NCBI RefSeq assembly: GCF_040581485.1
Contig: NC_090135.1
Coordinates: 2,597,001-2,661,000, forward strand
Length of the DNA stretch: 64,000 bases
Direction: 5' to 3'
Origin: Linepithema humile
Lineage: Eukaryota; Arthropoda; Insecta; Hymenoptera; Formicidae
A program made the translations under genes and the position numbers. The notes under the pieces were generated by a model. That model made no database searches. It saw only the letters and a list, made by a program, of their open reading frames with translations, and had not been told where the DNA came from. Of this stretch, positions 1 through 11,801 are shown one piece after another; the stretch's first letter is position 1; every line of letters begins with the position of its first letter.

Positions 1-61
1 TATTATAGAGAATGAAAATGAGCAATAATTTTACAATTTACATGATTAAGTGTTATAATGA

Positions 62-189
62 CTCAAACTGACCAGAGCGGCAAACGGCGACGCGATAGCC
101 AATTAAACTCTTGTTCTTACGGTAAAATTGTATAAGTTGATTGGCTATAGCATCGCCACTTGCCGCTTCGTCGCTCTAGTCTGTTTGAG
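62..189. repeat. imperfect inverted repeat, MITE-like
   Basis: The left end (CTCAAACTGACCAGAGCGGC) and the right end (reverse complement of GCTCTAGTCTGTTTGAG) pair. The inner parts, GATAGCCAATT and GATTGGCTAT, also pair. A related stretch occurs at about 8645-8690. It looks like a small non-autonomous foldback element, but I could not identify a target-site duplication. Confidence 0.5.
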
Positions 190-472
190 CCGAAATTTGT
201 TTGCATCGCTTGCTCTAACATGCTCCTACTCGCTCTAATACTCCAAACTAAACTATAGTATTACGTCACATATACTATAGATTAAAGTATGTTGGAATGA
301 TTAGGAGCATGTTAAAGTATTGCGATGCGAATTTTATGTAAGTTAATAGTTCAGTACAGCAGCGCCAAGTTTTTTGCGAAATTTTGTAATATTTTTTTAT
401 TTTGTTTAAATTTGAAAAATTTTTTTATTTTTGAATTAAATACTTTTATTTAAAAAATTATTTTATTTATTT

Positions 473-722
473 AACTAGATACAGATATAAAAAAAATAAC
501 TAGATACAGATGCAATTATTTTAAAAAGTATACTTAAGAAAAATTAACTAGATAGATATAAACACAAATATCATTTTTAAATTTAAATAACTAGATATAG
601 AAGCAAAAGTAACTAGATACAGATGCAATTATTTTAAAATGTATACTTGAAAAAAAATTAACTAATTGTAGATATGAATATAATTTTTAAATAAATAACT
701 AGATAAAGATGCAAAAATAACT
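473..722. repeat. degenerate tandem repeat
   Basis: The phrase TAACTAGATACAGATGC recurs near 499, 608 and, in altered form, near 700. Each is followed by a similar A/T-rich tail containing AATTATTTTAAAA and TATACTT. The period is about 110 bp. No coding content. Confidence 0.6.
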
Positions 723-802
723 AAATACAATCTTATCGATGCTTATTGGTTAAAAAGCTGTAAGCGCAATAAGCGCAATAAATATAATCCTTTTTCGTAA
801 TA

Positions 803-1073
803 TATATACATACAAGTTTTTCTGAAAGGTTTTTTTATTTAAACTTGGCGTCATTTTCTGAAACTTGGCGTCATTTTCTGATAATATCACCTCTTTTATA
901 GGCAGAATATATAGCGAATTTTCATTTGGTATATACAACTTTTTTTAAAATATATACATACAAGTTTTTTTGAAAGGTTTTTTATTTAAACTTGGCGTCA
1001 TTTTCTGATATCACCTCTTTTATAGGCAGAATATATAGCGAATTTTTATTTGGTATATACAACTTTTTTTTAA
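803..1073. repeat. direct duplication, about 145 bp per unit
   Basis: Two adjacent units both contain ACTTGGCGTCATTTTCTGAT, then ATCACCTCTTTTATAGGCAG and TTGGTATATACAACTTTTTT. The first unit carries an extra short duplication of AACTTGGCGTCATTTTCTGA. The second unit runs directly into the LINE endonuclease fragment, so this may be LINE 5' sequence or a rearrangement at its truncated end. Confidence 0.65.
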
Positions 1074-4000
1074 ATATCTCTATTTACAAACCTCCTCGGT
1101 TCTATATTTCAATTCAGGAGTGGAATACCTTTCTTACTCAATTCTCGGAAGACACCTTATGTTTAGGCGATTTTAATGCTCGTCATACTTCATGGGGTAA
1201 TGTTACCTCCTGTCAAACCGGTACAAATTTACTCGTTGCTCTTTCTGACTGCAACTTCAGTCTCCTGAACGACGGATCGACAAGGCATCAGCCCTTTTCG
1301 TGCAGTCGGTCTGCTGTTGATCTGTCCACTACAAATAGCGACCGTTTGTTGCGTTCACGCTGGGAAGTGATCGACGATTTTTGTGGTAGCAACCACTACC
1401 CGATTTCTATTTCCATTTTTAATATGCTCCTTCAAACTCTTCAATTTTTCAACAATACCAGACTGCATAGAAAGAGTACCGATTGGACCATGGTTAGAGA
1501 TCTCTTAAAACAAAGCCTATCACTCCTTACTTTTACTCTAGAAAATCCAAATTTAGACACGCAATGCAAATATTCATCCTTCGCGGTAATTGAAGAATGT
1601 ATTCTGACGGCAACACCTAAACTTAAACCTCGTTCTTCTCAATTGGATCTTTCCAAAAAAGCATTTGATGAAAAAGCCAAGTCTTGGTAGAACGATGAAT
1701 GCGACAAGGCGTCTAGGCTACGTAAGGCCGCTTTTTCAAGATTTAAACACGCTCCAACTAGAGAAAATTATATTGAGGCTAAACATCTAGATGAACAAGC
1801 CAAAGCATTATTTAGGAAATCCAAAAGAGAGAAATTTTACGACTTTTGTTTTTCCTTAAATAAGTATTCCAATCTAAAATACTCGTAGTACGTAATCAAA
1901 GCCATGAATAATACACTTCATAGAGGCGAATCTTCCAATGCGTATAAACCAGCGGCTCTAGAATCCATTCGCAACCAGATTAACAGTTTGGCTCCTCCAT
2001 GGTGCCAACCAAGACCTCCAGTTATTTTTTTGACCGGTAACTCTCACGAACTGGAGTTTTTCTTCACTCTAGAAGAACTTAATTTAGCCATTGATCAAGC
2101 TAAGCCGAAATCATGTCCAGGATTGGATGGCATAGATTACTTTACTTTTAAAGAATTTTCCCAGGAGCTTAGAGTCCTTCTTCTCTCTTTATTAAACGAG
2201 ATCATTTTTTCTGGAGCCTTTCCAGAGTGGAAACGGTTTTCGGTGTTCTTCATACCAAAAAAAGACTCGGAAAAATTCAGACCAATATCCTTGGCACAAT
2301 GCTCTCTCAAATTGGCGGAGAGGTTGATTAACAATCATTTGCACTGGTGGTTGGAAAAAAATAATACATTGCCCAACTCACAATTTGGTTTCAGACAAGG
2401 AAGGTCTTGTATGGATAATATAGCCATTCTTCACACTGATATCATTAATAACTGGATTAAGAAACAGGACACCTGTGCTGTTTTCTTGGACATCCAAAGC
2501 GCTTATGACGACGTGTTATGGGATATTTTAATAGCCAAATTGTGTACCTTAAAATTTCCTAGGACCTTTGTACAATTCGTTTTTAATCTAATCTCCCAAA
2601 GGTCTGTTAAGTTTAACTTTGGTGCTTTAGAAGAGATGAGATTGGTAGATAAGGGCCTACCGCAAGGTTGCGTTTTGAGCCCCTTGTTGTACAACATCTA
2701 CATCATGGATCTGGAACCGCTAATCACTCAATACCCCCATGATATACGAATTATTCAGTTTGCGGACGATGTCTGCATCTACACATCTAACGGCCAAATA
2801 GCTAGAGCCATTAATCATCTAGAAGTAGCTATTAACTCAGCAACTAAGTGGTACAGCAATATCGGTCTTACGATAGCTCCTCACAAATCTCAATTTTGTG
2901 TTTTCAATAGACGTAACTCACCAGATCAGTGGCCAATGAATATCGGTTCTAATACCATATCCTCAAGCAGATTAATCAAATTCTTGGGCATGATGCTTTA
3001 ACCAAACCTCAAATGGAACAGTCACTTTAGCTATATACTGGAAAAATGCCGCGTTCCTCTAAAAGTAATAGCTTATCTGAGATCCACCTGGCTAGGATCA
3101 AATCCTGCTTTTCTTCTATCACTCTACAAAAGTATTATACGTTCCAGGATGGAATACGGTGCCTTTTTATGGTCTGATGTCCCCCAATATCTTATGAAAA
3201 AAATGGATACATTACAAAACACGGCTATTAGGCTAGCCATGGGCTATAGGAAGTCCACTCCTATAAACTTATTATTAAGCGAAAATCAAACCTCTTAATT
3301 TACGTTTTCTCTTTTTAGACCGCAACTTTATGTCTAGAATATTAACTTGCATCGATCATCCCCTATTAAAGACTCTAGAAGCTCTCCAGTCGGCTGTCGA
3401 CGATCCCGTTAGGATTTTATACGTCAAGCCTCCTCAAATATTCCAACATTACAGGGACTGCTCAAATTTATCTCACTTGGTTTTCTCATATCAAGGTCTT
3501 TCTGTGCCTCGCCTTTAAACTCGCATTTATACGCTCCTTCTGTATCTTTCTCAGAGGGACACGTTCTCAAACTTTCGCCTAACCCAAATTATACCTTTAA
3601 CCAATTATTTCCTAACTCAGATGCTCAACACCGTCTTTTTACAGACGGCTCCAAGATCAAAGGTCCGCCTTTCTCTGGGTTTGCGGTGGAAGATTTAGAA
3701 AAAAATAACACTTTTGGATTTAGAGTCTCTAACAAAGCGTCTATATTTACATGCGAAGCTATGGCAATAAGGTATGCCTTGAATATAGCTCTATCAGAGA
3801 ACTATGATAATGTTCAAATATTTTTAGACTCCATGAGCGTACTCAAAGGACTTGTTAAGAAAAAACATTCTAATAGATACTCCCATATCATTCTGGACAT
3901 CTTGGTTACATTACAGTCGTTTTACAACCGGGGGAAAAAAGTTGATCTTTTCTGAATCCCTGCACACACAGGCATCTCGGGTAACGAGAAGGCTGATTCA

Positions 4001-4501
4001 GTAGCCAAGGCAGCCATACGATCAGGCAGAGATTCTACCATACTGATTCCATGCAATGACCTCAAAGCACACTGGAGGGAACTTTTTTTTGACGAATTTC
4101 TTCGGTGGTCTCGTGACTGTGGAAAATCCAAAGATGTAACTTATACGAATCAACTACTTACTATGGATAGGATACCATGGTTCCACAAAAAATCATGGCC
4201 TAGGAAATGTATTATCTCAATCAATAGACTCAGAGCAGGTCATACAGTTTTGGCGGCAAGCTTATTTCAGATAAATATAATTGATTCCCCGCTCTGTTCT
4301 TGCAATGAATTTTCACAAACTGCCAATCACATCTTCTGGCAATGTAGGCTCCTGGAAAGAGAGAGAGGTCATCTGCTGGATGCTGTGAGGCGCATTGTGC
4401 CTTATGGGCCGCTCCATTTATCTCAATTCCTCTGTGACATGAACTCCGACATCGCCACACATATTGCTATCTTTATTTGCGAAATTCCAATTAATATTTA
4501 A
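1074..4501 (+). pseudogene. LINE ORF2: endonuclease, reverse transcriptase, RNase H
   Basis: The C-terminal half of an APE-type endonuclease (LGDFNARHTSWG, later GSNHYPISI) is followed in the same frame, after stops at 1688-1690 and near 1886, by reverse transcriptase at 1904-3001. Motifs there include the fingers SCPGLDGI, GFRQGRSCMDN, GLPQGCVLSP and the catalytic FADDVCIY. After another stop at 2999-3001 come thumb-region fragments. RNase H follows at about 3630-4060 (TDGSKI, LDSMSV, then IPAHTGISGNEKAD after a TGA where a Trp codon is expected). The tail at 4163-4501 has a C-x-C...H-x4-C motif (CSCNEF...HIFWQC). At least five inactivating stops and frame changes make it a dead copy. Confidence 0.88.
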
Positions 4502-5710
4502 ACGTGTAAACAATTTACCCTTACGCAAGTATTATTCATTTAAGTTTTGAAACCAGAGGTTTACGCTATCGTTATAATTATTATCATATTATAGTTTTTA
4601 AGTTAACGCAATATTAACAAATTACTTTAAATTTAATTACAAGTCTAATTATAATTTGTTTTGGTCATTGCTTTTTCATTGCCATACTTCTCTGTTAAAA
4701 CCAATTATGTACCTGACTAATACAATGGTTATTAACAGGGTTGGGAAAGTTATTTTGTAAAAGTATCTAGTTAAAGTTACAGTTCTTTTCACTGAAAAAG
4801 AACTAGTTACAGTTACAAGTTACTGACTCTGAAAAGTAACACGTTACAGTTATAGTTACTCAAAAAGTAACGAGTCATTACTTTTCAGTTACTTTTTTGC
4901 AATAAATGTGCACTACTATTTTAAATATAAAAATCTTACATTTCAAGATTTATTAACTTATTATATACTACATAGGTACTTAATTTTGTGTTATATTATT
5001 TATATCTAATAAATCACACTTGTTTTAAACTTAAAATAAAAATACATTTAAAATATTAAATTAATTAATAATTTAAAATAAATTATTATACACTTAGAAT
5101 AAAAATTATAGGATTAAATTTTTCAGTTTAAAAATTAACGAATTTCACACAAATAGTCGTAACTTTTCAAAAAATCGTAGACTTATGTTTCAGTTCTTCT
5201 TAAAGTCTCAATTTTATGCTTATATGATAATCATCCTCAAAGATAATTTATTATTGGGTGGCAGTGCATTCTTTAAATGAGAATTTGTTTATTTTTGTTG
5301 AATTTTAAAATTAATATCTATACGTTTATCCGTCTATTTATTTAACAAATATCGAATCTACATTTAATATGACAAATTTTATGACAATTTTGTGGAGGTA
5401 AAAGAATTAAATCACATCCTTAAATACACTGATAAATTTATTATTTTATAATAATGTGTCACAATGTGTACAATGTGTACAATGTGTACAATGTGTTACA
5501 TTACAATATATAATAAAATTATTTTTTAATATATACACTCACCCGAAAAAAAAGCGGTACACTGAAAATGTGGGAAAAATTCATCAAATTTCAACTGACG
5601 ATAACTTCGTAAATAATAAAGATAGAAAGTTCTATAAAATATGAAAATGAAGCTAAAAATCTCTACTTTAAGAATCAATTTATTTCAATGTTGCAAAATA
5701 AATTTATTGA

Positions 5711-6113
5711 AAATGGCGGATGACAAAGCGCGAGCATGCAAAATTGAAAAATAATGGTTCGAGTTTGCGACGGTGCACGGTATAAACAAAAAATTGTAGC
5801 TTATTGGGATCAAAAGCGTACGAAAGTACAGAGTCTCCTCTTTAAAATGCTTTTTTATGCATCTCGATACGATGATTTTTCGCCGAGAGATTCGCATTTG
5901 AAGAAAAAGGCAGATTCTTACTTCAAATGCGAATCTCTCAGCGAAAAATCATCGTATCGAGATGCATAAAAAAGCATTTTAAAGAGGAGACTCTGTACTT
6001 TCGTACGCTTTTGATCCCAATAAGCTACAATTTTTTGTTTATACCGTGCACCGTCGCAAACTCGAACCATTATTTTTCAATTTTGCATGCTTTTGCTTTG
6101 TCATCCGCCATTT
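5711..6113. repeat. hairpin with about 190-bp arms in the left terminal repeat
   Basis: The arm ending at 5903 (TTCGCATTTGAAG) is followed by a 17-nt loop and its complement from 5921. Pairing extends outwards through CGTACGAAAGTACAGAG and GGTTCGAGTTTGCGACGG to about ATGGCGGATGACAAAGC. Open frames here are by-products of the palindrome. Confidence 0.85.
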
Positions 6114-6396
6114 TGGAGAAAGTTATCACACATTATTGCGTTATGAATTTTCGAACACTAGACATCCAAACTTTTAAAATAATTTTTAAAAAATCCTGCT
6201 AGCTGTATTACGTGCCGAGATATTCAATTTTGAACCAGACCGAATTGCAAGAATAAGAATTCTGTGGTTATCAGCTCCGCGGTATTTTAAAACTCCAAAC
6301 TCTCCTTACGGTTATAAGTGTCAATTCTGCTCTTGGCGTTACCCAGGATCAACGGCGTGGACGTGGCAGAAATCTGATCCCGTGTGCACATGTTGG

Positions 6397-6520
6397 CACG
6401 TGTGTATGTGTGTGTGTGTGTGTGTGTGTGCGTGCGTGTGTCTGTGCGTCCGTGTGTGTGTATGTGTGTGTGCGTGCGCGTGCGTGCGTGCGTGCGTGCG
6501 CGTGCATGCGTGTGTGCGCG
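6397..6520. repeat. GT/GC-rich microsatellite
   Basis: Alternating TG and CG dinucleotides (GTGTGTGTG, then GCGTGCGTG runs). Both strands give spurious Cys/Val and His/Thr/Arg frames, so I call no gene. Confidence 0.95.
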
Positions 6521-6624
6521 TGCACCACTGGGATAAGGACCTCATGGCTCGTTAGATCCACGATATTTTACGACTCCAAACCCTCCCGGTGGTGCGTGTA
6601 CAATTGTGTATGCGCGCGCGTATA

Positions 6625-6924
6625 TTAATAATGGGTATGACCTCCTCGTGCGCGTATTACCTCATTCATGCGACGAGGCATACTTCTTATTAGTGTTCTA
6701 ATTTCAGTCTGCGTAATGTCATTCCACTCTATTTCAAGAACTCTTCGAAGTTCTGGCAATGACTGAGGAGCAGGTATATGATTTCGTACTTTTCTGTTAA
6801 TATTGTCCCATAGGTGTTCAATGGGATTTAAATCTGGACTCATTGCTGGCCATTCGAGTCGATTTATGCCAACTTCATCGCAGAAATCAAGCACTCTTCT
6901 CGCAATGTGCGGTCGAGCATAAAC
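6625..6924 (-). pseudogene. Tc1-type transposase C-terminal fragment
   Basis: Reads ARPHIARRVLDFCDEVGI, then WPAMSPDLNPIEHLWD. The latter carries the third catalytic acidic residue region of Tc1 transposases (SPDLNPIEHLWD). The frame ends at 6625, and everything N-terminal to the second catalytic region is missing upstream of about 6925. It is a truncated remnant; the element cannot encode its own transposase. Confidence 0.85.
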
Positions 6925-6988
6925 AAAAAGTCAGGGCGGAGAAATCACAAAAGATCTGCAGACATTTCCTTCGGATGCAAAACAATTG

Positions 6989-7365
6989 ATTGAAAAATAA
7001 TGGTTCGAGTTTGCGACGGTGCACGGTATAAACAAAAAATTGTAGCTTATTGGGATCAAAAGCGTACGAAAGTACAGAGTCTCCTCTTTAAAATGCTTTT
7101 TTATGCATCTTGATACGATGATTTTTCGCTGAGAGATTCGCATTTGAAGTAAGAATCTGCCTTTTTCTTCAAATGCGAATCTCTCGGCGAAAAATCATCG
7201 TATCGAGATGCATAAAAAAGCATTTTAAAGAGGAGACTCTGTACTTTCGTACGCTTTTGATCCCAATAAGCTACAATTTTTTGTTTATACCGTGCACCGT
7301 CGCAAACTCGAACCATTATTTTTCAATTTTGCATGCTCGCGCTTTGTCATCCGCCATTTTCAATA
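6989..7365. repeat. hairpin in the right terminal repeat
   Basis: Mirror image of the left hairpin. The left arm ends at 7149, the loop is 7150-7166 (the reverse complement of the left loop), and the right arm starts at 7167 with CTTCAAATGCGAATCTC. Confidence 0.85.
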
Positions 7366-7547
7366 AATTTATTTTGCAACATTGAAATAAATTGATTCTT
7401 AAAGTAGAGATTTTTAGCTTCATTTCCATATTTTATAGAACTTTCTATCTTTATTATTTACGAAGTTATCGTCAGTTGAAATTTGATGAATTTTTCCCAC
7501 ATTTTCAGTGTACCGCTTTTTTTTCGGGTGAGTGTATATCCAAAATT

Positions 7548-8489
7548 TTAATAAAAATGTTTATTAATTTTTAAAAGAATTTGATATTCAATTATGTCAT
7601 CGTGAAGATGTCCTCTTTGTGGCGTTCTTACAGAACCACCGACGCTGAACATTCGTTCAACAGATGCACTACTCGGAAGTGCCGTGTTGTATTTAATAAA
7701 GAGTTTTTTAATTGCGGTATAATCATTTAACATACTGATATTGCAATTATTTGATTTTAAGAATCGATGCAATTCTTCTTGTGCAGACTCGACTTCTTTT
7801 GTTTGCTGGTTAAAAGCAAAAAAGTCATCGTGATCGTCGAGGTTTTCATCAGGATTTGGGGAACTTTCATTAGAACGGATTCCTAATAAGTCTTCTAAAT
7901 AATTTTTAGCAAGTTTCCTTTCTTCTCCATTTATCCAGTTCAACTTGAATTTTGGGTGCAAACAACTTGCGATGATTAGCTCTTTTTTTTCAAATAATGT
8001 GGAAAATCTAAAATTATATGTTCAGAATCAATGAATAAATATTGTTTTGTATTAAAAAATAATAAATACATGCGTGTTAATTAAATTAACAAATTACCTT
8101 TTATCTAAACCTTGTTGAATAGCTGTAATTAGTGACTGGCAATTAGTAAATCCACTTTTGTTGAGTTTTTCTAATTTTTCTTGTAAAGTTTTTAAGATTG
8201 GTAATAAGTATCCCATATACATCCCTGACTCACTTTGTAGTATATCTAAGGCTTGTGCCAAAGGTTTCATTGCTTAATCCAAAAACAAAACAAAAATGAA
8301 AGAAATTCACTAAATGTATACATAATACAATCTATCTATAGACGTACCTGACAATATTCTTCTATAAATTTAATTTCGTTTTCTGTTAGTCTTTGCAAAT
8401 TGCAATAATCCAGACATTTATTAATTTTTTCGGAATCATTTTTCAAAAGTGTTACTAGTTGCAGTATAGAATCAAAAGTCGAGTTCCAT
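7548..8489 (-). pseudogene. hAT transposase, three C-terminal exons
   Basis: On the minus strand, exon-like segments with good splice borders are 8489-8348 (ends TATTGTCAG|gtacg), 8272-8098 (reads KPLAQALDILQSE, ends AAAAG|gtaat) and 8007-7548 (after ..ttttag, reads FSTLFEKKELIIASC). The last carries the hAT dimerisation signature YNTALPSSASVERMFS and ends with stop TAA at 7548-7550. These are the RNase-H-like C-terminal and dimerisation parts of a hAT transposase. The zinc-finger and N-terminal catalytic exons are not found before the right terminus, so the gene is incomplete. Confidence 0.85.
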
Positions 8490-8727
8490 CTATTAAAATG
8501 AAAGATGAAAGTATAGAAAATTATTTATTCTAGAAAAAATACTTATATTTGTACGCAAAGTTGAATGAAAACGTAATGAGAAATAGAAATAAATATTTTG
8601 AACAAAATATTTTGAACGCATACCAATAAACTTAGCTTTCAGAAAAACAGTACTGATTGGCTATTGCGTCGCTTCTTGCCGCACGACAACCGTTTCCACG
8701 TTCTGTGTGCAGAATCCATTAGATTAA

Positions 8728-8872
8728 GGGCCTATCCAGACAAACTTGCATAATCGCATAAACATATGCATAAGGAAATTGATTGTCCATTTCCTTATGC
8801 ATTTGCTTATGAACCAATCAATTTTCTTATGCATTTGTTTATGCGACTATGCAAGTTTGTCTGGATAGGCCC
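8728..8872. mobile_element. 145-bp MITE with TAA target duplication
   Basis: Near-perfect terminal inverted repeats begin GGGCCTATCCAGACAAACTT and end with the complement. TAA flanks both sides (8725-8727, 8873-8875). A 3-bp TWA duplication is typical of PIF/Harbinger-derived MITEs. It sits inside the hAT element. Confidence 0.85.
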
Positions 8873-9076
8873 TAATTCTTACAATTAATACAACCGTATA
8901 TAGAATATTAAATTAACTGTTAGATTAGTTACTAGTTACCATAAATATGTAACTAAGTTAAGTTACAGTTATAGATGAAGAAAAAGGAACGAAGTTAAGT
9001 TATAGTTACCAAAAAAAATAACTGTAACTGTAACTTCGTTACAAGTAACGAGTTACTTCCCAACTCTGGTTATTAA

Positions 9077-9185
9077 TACTATTATCGTAGTAACTATATA
9101 CTCGTTAAGGCGTTATACTTTTATACACGTTTGTATTCCGCGGGCTGTATGGCAACGCCATAGCCCTGTAACTATATATTCTTGA

Positions 9186-9225
<40 letters not shown>
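9077..9225 (+). other. LINE 3' UTR end and poly-A tract
   Basis: Resumes the sequence interrupted at 4735. It ends in about 38 consecutive A residues after TTGAATAAAA, marking the LINE 3' terminus. Confidence 0.8.
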
Positions 9226-9227
<2 letters not shown>

Positions 9228-9694
9228 GCAAAAGTGACCAAGTGAGCGATTGTCCGGTGGATCTGCGTGCGAACGCCTTTTTCACAGCGGAGAGAGGGCC
9301 GGATGGTCTATGATGATTCTTGCAGACCTAAATTCAAGCGCCAGAGAGGGGAACGCTATCTCTGATAGTTTTGAAATTTTCGACTTTTCAACGCTCTTCT
9401 CGTGGCCTTCGCTGTTAGGAAGAAAAATAAAAACAATACCAGCGGCTCACTCAAGATTGTTTACCGAGGCATGTTTTTCCGCTGCTTTATCTAAGCGAAT
9501 GCCCGAAAGCTAAACATAATCATATTCTGCCCGTTAACATGAATTTATTACAATGTGTAAGATAACTAATTAATACAAAAGTGAGAGAAATTATAGAGAC
9601 TAAATGACGCACGCTGAGCGGGTTTCGATCGTTAACAATATTATTACTTTTATTACATTATTATTATTCACACATGCACACACGCGCGCGCACA
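9226..9694. other. spacer, nothing recognised
   Basis: An 88-codon open frame (9250-9513, no ATG start) is present but shows no motif. A short CA/CG run lies at 9672-9690. It may be host flank or unrecognised Polinton sequence. Confidence 0.4.
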
Positions 9695-10410
9695 AGATTG
9701 TAAACAAAAAAATTTTGAATAAAATTTGTTAAAAAATATTCGTATTGTAATTTTTTTTTTTCTTCTATCCTTAAATTACATATTAAGTTTAGATTAGAGT
9801 TCTTATTAAATTTATATTTATATTTGACTGCAGATAATTTATTTTAAAGTATAATAGGTATTCATTTCTAAATTACTGTTTTAAATACATTAAAAATATA
9901 AAGATGATATTGTCTGATTTGAACACTTAATAAAGATTCAACTAAAATTCTAACGCTTAACCTACACGATCTTTTGACAGGTTGGATGAGTAAAGAATAT
10001 ATCAATGATATTATTTACAAAGTACAAATCACCGAAATAATTCGCTGTATATTATTCACTGCAATTAAAAGAGAGAATAATAGTCACTGATTTACTCGTT
10101 TCCTTCTATCATGTAGTGTAACATGACGCGCGCGCTTATTTCGCAATAGGGTAGGTCAGTGTAACATAACTTCTATATTGTCCAACATTGTAATCTCAAA
10201 TTTAATAACTTATTAATTATAATAGTCTCAGTTTTATTATTTATTATTTTATTTAATATGAATAAGTTTATTTTAATAAAACTTTTTAAATTGTATATTT
10301 AAATGGTTCCTTACAACGGTGTAACTTGACTCGCGCGCTGTAGGATAGGCCGGTGAATAGGATGGGAAATATGGAATAATAAAAATTAATTTAATGATAA
10401 ATAATATTTA

Positions 10411-11213
10411 TTAATCATATTCGTGATAATATTTTTTAAGTATTTCTTTACATTCTAAATGTGTGCTATGTCTTTTATTTTTATACGTTTCCATGGTTTC
10501 ACTATAATAACATTCACATGTCAATATACGACATTTACTTATAGATATATGACATTTACTTATAGATTCAAAATCCTGTATTAATTCATACTCTTCTGAC
10601 CATATGATATACTCTGGTGGATGATTGGAATAACAAATTTCATTATTTTTTACTTCTAAGACAAATTCAATTTGCTTGTTGATATCTCTTGTGTGAATCC
10701 ATTCATCATCGATCCAAAACAGTTTTGCACAGAGCACAGATGACACCAATTGTCCGGATTTTTTGCATGCGCTATTAGATCATTAAAGTAACAGACAATT
10801 TTTTTCCGTAATGCACAATCTGGTTCTCCGCTCCCCGATGTTTCATACACATGAACGACATATTTTATATGCCCGACCGGCGTAGTTGTAGGTGTACCAC
10901 ATACTGATTATCGTCTGATACAAGTGACCAAAACTTACTTCTTCAGGATATTTCATTATCGCCGCTAATTGTAATGGTGTAGCTATTTTATATCTATCTA
11001 TAAATTCTAGACTGCACGTGGCAATATAAAAATCATATAAAGTGGTACACCTAGATAATAGTTGCTCGTAATTGAGACGGTCTTCTGCAAACGATTCCTC
11101 CAGGTCACGAATGAGCCTCGATGGAAGCGCGAGGTCCATGAGATGCGGTGCAGATTTGATGTTTTTGTTTTGCATGCAAGCTCGGTGAGATTTTTCGGCT
11201 GATGCTTGTTCAT
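10411..11213 (-). pseudogene. broken paralogue of the Polinton SOCS-box-like gene
   Basis: Starts MNKHQPKNLTELACK at 11213, after a 3' splice-like ..attgttttag. It then shifts frame near 11165 into a frame reading HLMDLALPSRLIRDLEESF...YEQLLSRC, matching in order the intact gene at 28016-28615 (SLVELARK, LLSDLPLPEKYIRQLY, FEKLLSKC). Downstream it contains TPLQLAAIMKYPEE, reminiscent of one ankyrin repeat. It then shifts again near 10855 and 10745 into Cys-rich segments (WCHLCS, CRILTCECYY) ending at 10411. At least three frame changes mark it as decayed. The TATA box at 11434-11441 precedes it. Confidence 0.7.
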
Positions 11214-11403
11214 GGCGAACCTAAAACAATTTATAAGGTTGTTATGATGTATATATTATGATAGTTTCTTTAGATTTAAATACTCGTTTATAAACGTTTT
11301 TAACAATATGAAATTATTATTATAAAAATATATTAAATCATATTTACTGGAGACTTTTGACAGTTCGGTGATTAACTGATCCACGATATTGACGATGTGT
11401 TGA

Positions 11404-11441
11404 GACTGAATATTACTATGGTTTTTCGCGAGCTTTTTATA
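11404..11441 (-). promoter_or_regulatory. TATA box and initiator of the old Polinton gene
   Basis: On the minus strand GGGTATAAAAAG (TATA 11441-11434) is followed 32 bp later by TCAGTC (11409-11404), the same layout as in the younger Polinton promoters. Confidence 0.65.
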
Positions 11442-11801
11442 CCCGCTTGTTGCACACGACACTAATTAAAAAATGCTGATTAAAACATTAAAATTTGGCA
11501 ACAATGGTGCCCAAAATGCTGACGTGGCTGCCTGTTGCTATGGGCTTTTGCACACGGCACTCTTAAGGGGGGAAATACATGTAACTGGTTGAAAAATCGC
11601 AATTTTTTCATATTTTTGTAGTAAAACATTTCAAAAATAAATTCCCAAAGTTTTAAAGCGAAATTCGAAATTTTAACGTGGTTACAAGCAATAAATGTAA
11701 GTTGCGCATGCTTCGCGTCGTAAGTATATTTGAGCGCTAAGGTAGAGAGATATAAATACGGTAACATTTTTAATATAATATATATTTATAATAATATTAT
11801 A

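Larger units (their letters stand above)
1..1073. other. AT-rich spacer without a gene
   Basis: I see no supported coding region here. The stretch holds an inverted repeat, a short tandem array and a direct duplication, listed separately. The few open frames are short, AT-rich and show no motif. Confidence 0.7.
5531..7539. mobile_element. Tc1-like foldback element inside the hAT
   Basis: The ends are exact inverted repeats (ATATACACTCACCCG at 5531, its complement ending at 7539). The inverted identity continues for roughly 550 bp (5531 to about 6080 against 6989 to 7539). Each long terminal repeat contains its own hairpin, so one module occurs four times in alternating orientation. The centre holds a decayed Tc1-type transposase end and a GT-rich microsatellite. 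TA at the borders fits Tc1 insertion into TA. Confidence 0.8.
4736..9068 (-). mobile_element. hAT-superfamily DNA transposon
   Basis: The termini are inverted: CAGGGTTGGGAAAGTTA at the left, and the reverse complement of the right end reads CAGAGTTGGGAAGTAACT. An identical 8-bp duplication, GTTATTAA, flanks it at 4728-4735 and 9069-9076, the hAT target-site size. The interior holds C-terminal hAT transposase exons on the minus strand, a Tc1-like insertion (5531-7539) and a small MITE (8728-8872). The 5' transposase exons are absent, so it is defective. The left third (4750-5530) is AT-rich with no gene, apart from short tandem CAATGTGTA units near 5455-5495. Confidence 0.92.
1074..9225 (+). 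mobile_element. decayed LINE (I/R1-group-like) split by a hAT insertion
   Basis: Endonuclease, reverse transcriptase, RNase H and a C-terminal Cys/His segment follow in order from 1074 to 4501. The 3' UTR continues to 4735, is interrupted by the hAT element at 4736-9068, and resumes at 9077. It ends in a homopolymer A tract at about 9187-9225, the expected 3' end of a non-LTR retrotransposon. The 5' part (ORF1 and the start of the endonuclease) is missing. Having RNase H downstream of RT points to the I/R1-type groups; the exact clade is not determined. Confidence 0.8.

Noticed and set aside
6339..6628. Overlapping Cys/Val-rich and His/Thr-rich frames
   Set aside because: They are translations of a GT/GC microsatellite on both strands, with no start context or domain.
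9250..9513. 88-codon frame just after the LINE poly-A
   Set aside because: No ATG start, motif or promoter; kept only as an unsupported open stretch.
10930..10990. Ankyrin-repeat protein call from TPLQLAAIMKYPEE
   Set aside because: Only one partial repeat-like phrase in a broken gene; not enough for a domain call.
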